NCBI GenBank assembly: GCA_947179485.1
Contig: OX359246.1
Coordinates: forward strand, 1,860,001-1,924,000
Reading direction: 5' to 3'
Source: Allacma fusca
Taxonomy: Eukaryota > Arthropoda > Collembola > Symphypleona > Sminthuridae
Length of the DNA: 64,000 bases
Part shown: piece by piece, positions 56,301 through 64,000 of the stretch
How the letters are laid out: each line of letters begins with the position of its first letter
Position numbering within the stretch: position 1 is the stretch's first letter
Translations under genes and position numbers: made by a program
Notes under the pieces: generated by a model
Told to the model about the DNA's origin: nothing
Database searches by the model: none
Seen by the model: the letters and a program-made list of their open reading frames with translations, nothing else

Positions 56301-57511
56301 TTAATCTTCTCCAGAACTGCGCGAATCAAAGAAAACTTTACAACATTTTGTTTCCAAAGTGATCAGTGATCCTGCTCCAAAGAGTTCAGTCAAAGCTTTC
56401 ATAACTGCCTCAGTATTACGCCAATACTGCTCTATGGGTTTGACAGAACAGTATAAGTAATACTTATCATTGGGAGGGTCAAACCCGATAGGAAACTGTA
56501 AATGTAAAATATGAAAATGTGTGAAATAATATGGATGACTATCATGTTGCTGCTTGGAAAAACGCAAACACAAACAGGTAAGTAAGAAACTTACTTTGAT
56601 AAATGGCGGGGCGAGAGCTTCTTGTGGGCGGAAATGAATTGGAGGGGGCTGACGAAAACGGGATCGGGCCCAATGTGATTGCGTAGGTCCGAAGTATTGG
56701 TTTACCACGGGCGGTAATGAAATCTAAAAACCGTTATTGTGTTAAGTATGGCATAATGGCAGGTAATGTACATTGCTTTCAAAATAGAAATGGATATGAA
56801 ATAACTTCAGAAATGAAAAGTAACAATTACCTCGTGGTTATTGATGCGGGCATTAGCATCAGCCAACTGAGTTCGGATTAGGCTCAGTTCGGAATCCTTA
56901 GACAACAGGAGCTCTTTCAAGGACTGGATGAGTGTGTCCTTAGACTGCAAGGCGTTGTCCTTGATCTGAAAAGCTGTGTCCTTGTCCTGAATAGTTTTGT
57001 CTCTGTCCAGGATGATCTTGTCCTTCAATCGAACCTCTTCATCTTTTTTAGAGAGTTTGGCACAAAGTTCATCATGCCTAGCTTTTGCCTGACAACGTCT
57101 ACCCATCAGAAAGTCTACCTTTTGTTTCTGCCATTCTAACTCGAACTTACAGTTGCAACAGTTTGGACTAACTTTAGGAGCAGTATGCTGAAGTTTGGGT
57201 ATCTTATAGGAAACCTAGGAATAAACCAAATTTAAGCCTTCAAATAAAATTGCCTAATTTGTTCCGCAATATACATCAACTGAAATTAGAAAGATCAAGT
57301 TAATTACATTGCTGAGAGCGTTAGAACTGCAGGGCTCGTCTGCAGGTGTCTCACTCTCACTCTCTGACTCGATCGGCTGAATACGTTTCTTTGGACGAGT
57401 AAAGAGGGGAGGGGCTACAGCAGGGAGTTCAACGGGATTAAGTGGTACGTGCCGCCTGTGAATAAGTCCATCCCAAGTTTCCTTTGCCCGGGAAAAGGGT
57501 ATTTTCTTCTC
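56301..57511 (-). CDS. Multi-exon coiled-coil protein of unknown function
   Basis: Four exons on the minus strand, in transcription order about 57511-57309, 57214-56831, 56723-56595 and 56495-56301; the last three join in phase 0 and end at a stop. The first seen exon (KKIPFSRAKETWDGLIHRR, later ESESESETPADEP) starts at a splice acceptor, so the true start lies further right and was not found. The second exon has CCNCKFELEWQ and then a long coiled coil built on repeated KD pairs (KDKIILDRDKTIQDKD). The third is Pro-rich, and the last ends in a globular-looking region with YYLYCSV and LETKCCKVFF. I do not recognise the family. KD-repeat coils of this kind occur in proteins of large DNA viruses and related elements, and the gene lies beside the Polinton, so it may belong to it. 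Its regular introns equally suit a host gene. Confidence 0.6.
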
Positions 57512-57573
57512 CTATAAAATGAAATAAAACTTGGGTAAGAATAGGCAAATTTATCACTATCATTCTTGTCACC

Positions 57574-57852
57574 ATGATGATAATACTTGTATTTGTTGTG
57601 ATGGCTTGCGCTAATTTTGCGTCCATTGCAGGAAAAAACAATTCTATGGAATTACTAAACAATATTGAAGCAAAATTAAGCCAAGGCGAACTGCAGCAAA
57701 AAGATTTTGCAAGCGGGAGCAGCGAAATCATAGCAAGCGGTTTGGAAATAGTTTTGAAAAGACTATTAACTGGGCAGAAGAATAGCAGCACCGATTTCAG
57801 ACCAAAATACGATTGGTACACTACACAGACAGAAAATTGGATGAGTAAGTAG
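57574..57852 (+). CDS. Small predicted secreted or membrane protein beside the polymerase
   Basis: About 92 codons starting MMIILVFVVMACANF, a clear signal-peptide-like hydrophobic N-terminus, followed by a polar, helical segment with EAKLSQGELQQ. The frame ends just after GAGTAAGT, a donor-like sequence, and a hydrophobic stretch (LLVILGLYV) lies about 80 bp further right, so a membrane anchor in a second exon is possible. No family recognised. Its place next to the polymerase suggests it belongs to the Polinton. Confidence 0.4.
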   Translation: MMIILVFVVMACANFASIAGKNNSMELLNNIEAKLSQGELQQKDFASGSSEIIASGLEIVLKRLLTGQKNSSTDFRPKYDWYTTQTENWMSK

Positions 57853-58017
57853 TTTCACCATATTCCTATTATGTATATTATGTGATATATGTTTAACACA
57901 TACTGCAACTTGTATATTTAGTATTGCTTGTTATATTAGGCCTATACGTAACAACAAAGCTTCTCAAAGTGGGACGAACCTTTTACACGGCATGGAAGGA
58001 GGGGCGACTTCCCTCGG

Positions 58018-61000
58018 ATGGAGTGTCAAGAGATGACAAGGGATGAAAACTGTTGCTCTTGGTTCTCTGAAGAAACTATTGCACTGAAGAGAAGTGATAC
58101 AAAAATGAATTTGCAGCCTCCTCAGCCGATTCGTTCCGGAACCAATAACAATGTAAGTAATAATATTTTAAACTATTATTCAAATAAATTACAATATAGA
58201 TACACATTATAAGTGGCGAATTTGTTTATAGGTTTTACGGTGTCCCATGGTTAACTGTCCCTTTTACTGCCGATCGTACTGTAATTACGAAGGACATCTG
58301 GAGACTAGGCATTTTTGTATAGATTGCGCAAACTATATGCCAGACTCCGAATCGCACGAGTGTCATAAGCCAGGTCAGCGTATGGGCTACGTGGATGCCG
58401 GAGCTAAACTTGACCTAACTGATTTTTATGAGTACAGTCGAAGTCACGGAGGGAGCATGATAAGCTATAAGTATAAACATAGCTTAAATAAGCCGGACAT
58501 CGAGGCTACATTTGCGGAAGTGGAACCTGCTACTTCTAAACTGTTAAAGGAGTTATATGCCATACATACCCTATCAAAGGTGGAAATCAGTATTGGTGTT
58601 CAGATGGAAAAAGAAGTTATTGAAGAAAATGGGAGTAAAGGTTATAAACAGGCGTTAATATATTTTAAGTCTTTACATCATGAACTAGAAACGCCTGCGT
58701 CTATTCATTCAATATTACTACAGAGTGCTTCTGATATAATTGAGAAAAAGAACACTTTTGTGGAAAATGGATCCGGCTGGAATGTGCAGCGCATTGAATC
58801 ATTTGAAATTAAACTGGGAGAAATTAGGTTATTTGCAAATTCTAAAGCTAGCGGTCATTTAGAAATGCCTTTCAAACACAGACAGGGATATGTAAATTTT
58901 AAAAATAAAGATAACAATTGTTTTAAGTATTGTATTTCTGCAGGTCTATACTGGGATGAACAGGCTAATAAGAATAGGAGGGAGGGTGTTAACAACAAAA
59001 ATTTGTCTAATCATAAAACATGGAAAACTTATTTTTCTAGACTAGATTTCAGGAATATAACCGATGGTGTTAATATCTACAACGACCTTCCAGTATTTGA
59101 GGAAAATAATAATATTGCTGTTAATATTTTAAGTCATCGCAAGGGTCAAGTAGTTATGATTAGGTCTAGCAAACTTAGAGCGAAAAAAATTGTGAACCTG
59201 TTTTTAATTCACAAGAAAGTTGACAAAGAACACCTTTACCATTTGGTACTTCTGCGAAGTATAAATAAGTTTCCGGGTTTCCGAAAGACGTCTACGCAAT
59301 ATTTTTGCGAACGTTGCTTTCAATTTTTTGCAACAGAAACGAAATGTACGGAACATTCGCGGACTTGTAAAACGGATAATGAAGTGGTTGAGAAATTACC
59401 TAAAGAAGGAGAAAAACTAAAATTTACTAGACCAGAATTAACGTTACCTTATCCGTACATATTGTATTGGGACTTTGAATGTTTTAGTGTGGAGCCGAAA
59501 GATAAGCACTCTCTGGGTGGTCACACTATTATTGACAACAAATTCGAACCCGCAAGTTATGCTTTTGTAATTGTCAAAAGCAATGAAGAGGGGCAGCAAA
59601 TAATTGCACAGGAGTATTACGACGGAGATAATCCTGTGGAACATTTTTTCCAAAATGTTTTTACACAAGCACAAAACATTCTGTGGTCCATAAGAACTAG
59701 AAATAATTTTATAGTCCCAACAGATGAAGAGCGCAAACAGCATGAAGAGGCTACCCACTGCAAATTCTGTCGGCGCCAATTTACGACATCAGTGACAAAG
59801 GATGACACAATTGACGCGCACGAAGCAGGCAGCACAGACGATGAAACGTTAATACTTGATTGGAACAAGGCTCCGAGCCACCAAAATAAACCTAAGCGCA
59901 GGAAAGATTCTAGAATCAGCACGGTCGTAAAAACATATCACCACTCGCATGATGCTGGAAAGTATGTAGCCAGCATATGTTCGGGCTGTAATATGCGCAT
60001 AAAATTTAAACACGAGCTCGTATGTATAGCTCATAATTCAGCTGGTTTTGACTTGCATCTTTTAATGCAACATTTAGAGCACTCTATTTTTGACGCTAAC
60101 GATATTTCTGTTATAAGCAAGGGTACCGAAAAATTTGTACAGCTGGAGATACCTGCTCGTGATTTGCAAGTACCCTCTTTAAATTATATCTATAATACAG
60201 GGCATTATCAGAAGAAAGGATGGACCGGTAATAGGAAAGTAAAATTACGCTTCATAGACTCGTGTCAGTTTCTGCCGAATTCACTCAGCTCATTGTCTGA
60301 GGCGTTGAAGAAAGAAAATGCAAAAACCTTAAACCTAGTCTCGGAAAGCATTCCTTACATATTAGGAAATAGTAGCAACGGTGGGTTTAAACGAAATAAA
60401 ACTGAATACGAAGATGCGGCAGAACTTTTATTTGAAAAGTTGCCATATCCGTACAGATACCTATCATCTCCGGAAGTACTGAAAGACGGGCACCCTATTC
60501 CAGGCAAATTTCATTTTAACAATGATCTCAGAAATGAAAAATGTACAGATGAGGAGTGGCAACTAGTTCAGAAAGTTATTAAAATCTTTAATATAACTGA
60601 CTTTAGACAGTTCACTCGTTTGTAAACTATTGTTGATGTACTACTACTTGCGGTTATCTGGGAAAATTTCCGGAAGAATGGACTAGAGATGTACGGTCTA
60701 GACCCTACTTACATGTGCACCGGATCAGGGTATTCATTTCAATGTTTTCTTTTCAAAACAAAAGCAGAAATAGAATACATTCGAGATGCTAAAATGATAA
60801 AGTGGTTATCCCGCGGAATACGCGGAGGTACTGCCTTTTGTTCTAAAAAAATTGAAACAGCAAATAATGAGCGTTGCCCAAACGGATTTGACCCTGGGAA
60901 GGAGAGGACACATATTATTTATAATGATAATGTGAGTCTATATGCTACAGCTCTTTTGGATAAATATCCGCAGTCAGACTACAAGTGGGAGCCGGTAGAT

Positions 61001-62236
61001 GATTTACAGAGCATTGATTGGAAGACCTATGACGGTAGTGGTGATACAGGATATTTCTTAGAAGTGGATCTTGGGTACCCGCCCGAAGTGCAAGACATTA
61101 CCGAGGATTTACCACTTGCACCGGAGAAACGGATTGTCAGGTATGAGGAATTATCAAAAAAACAACAGTTTACGATGGATAATTTGGGAAAGAGCACGAA
61201 ACGATCCTTCACAAGTCAACCAAGACTGCTACTTCACTGCTACGACCGAGAAAACTATGTTCTACACTACAAAGCTCTAAGGTATTATTTACAGATGGGG
61301 ATGATTCTAAAGAAAATCCATGCAGGAGTTTCGTTCAAGGAAACAAACTATTTTCGAGATTATATTGATTTGAATATCAATAAGCGTAAGACGGCTACAA
61401 GTGAATCTATGCGACAATTCCTAAAAAATCGGAATAACCAAATTTTTGGCAAGTGCTTAGAATCCAATAAGAATAACGTTAAGGTTAAATTTTGCGGATC
61501 TCGCGCTCAGTCTCGCCATTTATTATCTAAACCGGAATGCAAAGATTTCCTTCCTCTAACGGAAAACGTAAGTATTGTAATGTTACGGCCTAAGACAGTA
61601 ACACTCAACAAACCTATTCAAGCAGGTGTCACTGTTTTAGACTTGGCAAAGGTTATATTTTACTGGGGGTACTACCAGCAGCTGAAAATGATTTTCGGTG
61701 ATAGAATATCAAATGCTTATATGGACACGGATTCAAGTATAAGTATTGTTCGTGATCCTGACAATACTTTCTGGAATGACTTAGTTAATCATCGTGACTT
61801 TTTTGATTTTTCAAAAATTCCAAGTAGTCACGACTTTTTTAAAAAGTATTCGCACGTGAAGGATTTGAGGATGAAAAACGCGGGAGTGTCAGGGAAATGG
61901 AAGATCGAATCATTTGATATTCAACAGATAGTACTGTTGAAAGCGAAACAGTACTCTATAAAATACTTTGATGACAAGGAAGAAATGAAATGTAAAGGAA
62001 TAACATCAACCGCTCTTAAATCGTTTTCTCACCAACAATATGAGGATGTTGTTCTAAACGACAAGCTTGTTAAATTAAACGTAAAGTACATTCGAAGTGT
62101 GCAGCACAACTTGTACTGTATTACAGTTAACAAGGTGGCCTTCCATAATTTAGATATTTATAGGGTGTACTGTGACCCCTCAGATATTAATTTTAGCCTA
62201 CCATTAGGACACTACAAATTACAAAATTATGTGTAG
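58018..62236 (+). pseudogene. Polinton DNA polymerase B region (protein-primed type), fossil
   Basis: The main body starts at about 58247, perhaps with a small upstream exon at 58018-58150 ending in a GTAAGT donor. It begins with a Cys/His-rich segment (CPFYCRSYC, HFCIDC). The 3'-5' exonuclease motifs follow (YWDFECFSV and HNSAGFDLHLL), and later the polymerase palm with an NNQIFGK block and the catalytic YMDTDSS. A second Cys-rich pair (CERCFQF, CKFCRRQF) lies between. This order is typical of Polinton polymerases, which replicate the element by protein priming. The region is interrupted about once. Confidence 0.88.
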
Positions 62237-62317
62237 CTGTGAATAAAAAGATAATAAATAAAATGAAAACAAATGTAAATAAAATCTCAGTACGACAGAC
62301 CTGTTCATTGTGAAAGC

Positions 62318-62965
62318 ATGGAATTTATTAACTTTAAAATCCCACACCCTTGCACAGGAAGTTTGCAAGGCCCGACAGCCAGTGGCAAAACCTACTTGAC
62401 TCTAGAGATAATAAGAAGAAGGAAGGAGTTGTTTGAAACGCCAATTGACAGAGTGATTTACGTTTATTCTGACTACCAGCCAATTTTCGGGCAACTGCAG
62501 GACGAGGACCCTGACATAACTTTTACTACGAATCTTAAAGACATTGAGGAGCTAGCCACTGACCCTTGTTTAATTATTCTAGATGATCAGCAAAGCGAAA
62601 TTGAACGGGACGAGAATAATGACCTGGTGACAAATTTCTTTACAAAGCACTCACACCATCGCGGTGCTTCGATTTTTCTAATTTTGCAAAATAGCTATGC
62701 TAAGGGCATGAGAAATATTAACATAAATACGCAGTTTATATGTCTGTTCGACCAGCCAAGGGATCATTCAACGATAACAACGCTGGCTAAGCAAATTTGT
62801 CCTGGCAAAGCTTCTTTCCTAAAAGAGGCGTATTTAAAGGCAGTCTCAACAAGTGAGTACGGGTATCTTATTTTAGATTTACATCCCAAGCATAAGCAGT
62901 ATAAGTACTGGGTTAGGTCAAAGCTTTTTCCCACTGAGGACTGCATTGTGTTCTCACCAAAGTGA
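62318..62965 (+). CDS. Polinton packaging-type ATPase
   Basis: 215 residues with Walker A GPTASGKT at about 19-26 and Walker B CLIILDD at about 88-94. An IYVYSDYQPIFGQL block follows the first motif, as in Polinton and adintovirus ATPases of the FtsK/HerA (A32-like) group, which are thought to pump DNA into capsids. The length is near the family norm. It begins about 80 bp after the polymerase region and ends just ahead of the next gene. Confidence 0.85.
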   Translation: MEFINFKIPHPCTGSLQGPTASGKTYLTLEIIRRRKELFETPIDRVIYVYSDYQPIFGQLQDEDPDITFTTNLKDIEELATDPCLIILDDQQSEIERDENNDLVTNFFTKHSHHRGASIFLILQNSYAKGMRNININTQFICLFDQPRDHSTITTLAKQICPGKASFLKEAYLKAVSTSEYGYLILDLHPKHKQYKYWVRSKLFPTEDCIVFSPK

Positions 62966-62979
62966 GTCAGTTTATTACC

Positions 62980-63300
62980 ATGGCTCCCAGAGTGAACATC
63001 AAGAGCAAAACCCGGCTGGAGTCGAATATTGAATTTATTCGAAAGCTTTCTCTGGCCACGAACAGACAATTTTCAAAGTTTATCAAGGAGGCCACCGAAG
63101 AACAGCTCAAGGCCATCTGTGAATGCTACGCAAATTTGCGCATATTTTTTCCTCGCTCAATAACAAGAGTTGCAAATTTCAAACCTGTGACGTTTAAACA
63201 TCAAGTATTGATCAATCCGCATTTGAGCAAAGCAGTACTTGCCGATATCCTCCTTCAGGTTGAGACTGCAGAAATTCTACGGGTTATTTGCGATGGCTAA
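62980..63300 (+). CDS. Small Polinton protein, unknown role
   Basis: About 106 residues from ATG at 62980 (MAPRVNIKSKTRLESN); a longer frame to 62962 lacks an ATG. The centre, EEQLKAICECYANLRI, resembles the L.A.CE...N.. block of a short helical protein often found between ATPase and integrase in Polintons and adintoviruses. Function unknown. It starts 15 bp after the ATPase stop and its last bases overlap the next gene. Confidence 0.6.
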   Translation: MAPRVNIKSKTRLESNIEFIRKLSLATNRQFSKFIKEATEEQLKAICECYANLRIFFPRSITRVANFKPVTFKHQVLINPHLSKAVLADILLQVETAEILRVICDG

Positions 63301-63811
63301 GATTATGCGGGTAATTGACCCACAACTTTATTCAGAGTTGATGAAACTCCGGAACAGTGGTGAATTGATTAGCAATGAAAAGAAAAATGAACTCGAAAAA
63401 ACGATAAAAGATCAAGATTCGACACAAGAGGAGCGTATTGAACCTACTACTGCTGAAAGTACTGATGCAAGTCTACAAGACAGTTCTTCACGGCCGCACA
63501 AGAAAAAGTTTAAACCCCTAGAGATTTGCTGCTGCAAATTTAAAGCAGGACATTTAAAATTGGAACCAGAGTGGAAAGCCTTTGAGGACTTGGACAAGCC
63601 GGGAAATTCTGATGATAAGAATCTAGAGGCACCTAGTCCCCGGATAGATGAAAAACCTGACTCAGATGTTGATAAGCCACCGGAAGTAATTAAACGAAAT
63701 TTGAGACCACGTAAAAATCAGAAGGGTAAAGGCAAGAAACGGAAGAAGAAAATAGTTAAACGTGCACAAAAGAAACGACTCCACATACGTAAACAGAAAT
63801 CATATTGGTAA
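63293..63811 (+). CDS. Polinton protein with highly basic C-terminus
   Basis: About 172 residues from ATG at 63293, which overlaps the stop of the previous gene by 8 bp. The N-terminal third is helical and charged, the middle has CCCKFKAGHLKL and acidic linkers, and the end is strongly basic (KGKGKKRKKKIVKRAQKK). Such tails suit nucleic-acid binding or packaging, perhaps as a small core protein. No family could be named. Confidence 0.55.
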   Translation: MAKIMRVIDPQLYSELMKLRNSGELISNEKKNELEKTIKDQDSTQEERIEPTTAESTDASLQDSSSRPHKKKFKPLEICCCKFKAGHLKLEPEWKAFEDLDKPGNSDDKNLEAPSPRIDEKPDSDVDKPPEVIKRNLRPRKNQKGKGKKRKKKIVKRAQKKRLHIRKQKSYW

Positions 63812-63836
63812 CAATAGAATTCCAAATTCTGAGACA

Positions 63837-64000
63837 ATGAGTGATATTGTAAAAAGTTATTTAGATCAAAGATTAGCAGGGGCTTATTCAGGGCTCTCTG
63901 GGTTTCTTAAAAATCATCCAGAGTTTCAAGACAAGGAAGTTGTGGTAAAGGAACTGCGTAAATTGCTTGGTTATTCACTTCACAAGCAAATAAGAAGAAA
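63837..64000 (+). CDS. Polinton integrase, N-terminal part (cut by window edge)
   Basis: From ATG at 63837 the translation runs MSDIVKSYLDQRLAGAYSGL and includes SGFLKNHPEF and LGYSLHKQIRRK before the edge. An FSGLS..K segment followed by a YTLHKP.RR block is the usual N-terminus of the retrovirus-like integrase of Polintons, upstream of the DDE core. The DDE residues lie outside the window. Its presence with the polymerase and ATPase fixes the element as a Polinton. Confidence 0.8.
   Translation, partial: MSDIVKSYLDQRLAGAYSGLSGFLKNHPEFQDKEVVVKELRKLLGYSLHKQIRR

Larger units (their letters stand above)
57574..64000 (+). mobile_element. Polinton/Maverick-type element, partial, open at the right edge
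   Basis: A tight run of plus-strand frames encodes the standard Polinton set: protein-primed family B DNA polymerase, packaging-type ATPase, small proteins and, at the edge, a retrovirus-like integrase. Capsid genes would be expected to the right. The left terminal repeat was not identified and could lie anywhere from about 55.0 to 57.6 kb or beyond. The polymerase region looks interrupted about once, and the other visible frames look intact, so the copy is probably young, but it cannot be called whole from half of it. The short spacing and overlaps of genes contrast sharply with the host DNA to the left. Confidence 0.85.

Noticed and set aside
1-64000. CRISPR array, bacterial operons or ribosomal RNA genes
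   Set aside because: The tandem repeats have no unique spacers of constant length, the genes are spliced, and no rRNA core sequence was seen.

Overview
The window is AT-rich animal DNA with short GT-AG-spliced exons, long introns and many mobile-element remains. The protein features (a Polycomb with an insect-type C-terminal box, a p130CAS with YDVP motifs, an ATF4/cryptocephal bZIP factor) suggest an arthropod, possibly a non-insect hexapod such as a springtail. No species was identified and no search was run.

Layout. 1-1162: left-truncated DIRS-like tyrosine-recombinase retroelement (gag part, minus strand). 1471-1851: MITE-like inverted-repeat element. 1.9-13.3 kb: gene-poor, with two minisatellites and a hAT element with a perfect target duplication and a transposase remnant (9443-10370). 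13377-24357: p130CAS adaptor gene, five coding exons on the plus strand, with a 1.2-kb foldback element in the intron before exon 4. 26336-27269: second hAT-like element. 28138-34582: two tandem Polycomb loci. The first encodes only a chromodomain and ends where a Penelope-like fragment begins. The second is a full Polycomb gene whose 5' flank is split by a 1.2-kb inverted-repeat element. 38.8-45.4 kb: ATF4/crc gene with a leader that looks built for uORF control. 46.4-53.3 kb: two more hAT-type elements with perfect 8-bp target duplications, a four-segment receptor-like fragment on the minus strand, and diverged repeats. 56301-57511: unknown multi-exon coiled-coil gene on the minus strand. 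57.6-64.0 kb: Polinton/Maverick-type element (protein-primed DNA polymerase B, packaging-type ATPase, two small ORFs, start of an integrase), open at the right edge.

The host genes do not form one pathway: a focal-adhesion scaffold, a chromatin repressor and a stress-response transcription factor. The points most worth a second look are the ATF4 leader, whose overlapping uORF appears to start in a separate upstream exon; the duplicated Polycomb start region giving a chromodomain-only paralogue; the foldback element beside a p130CAS splice acceptor; and the variety of hAT-type elements with clear target duplications. All exon limits were read by eye from splice signals and conserved protein sequence.
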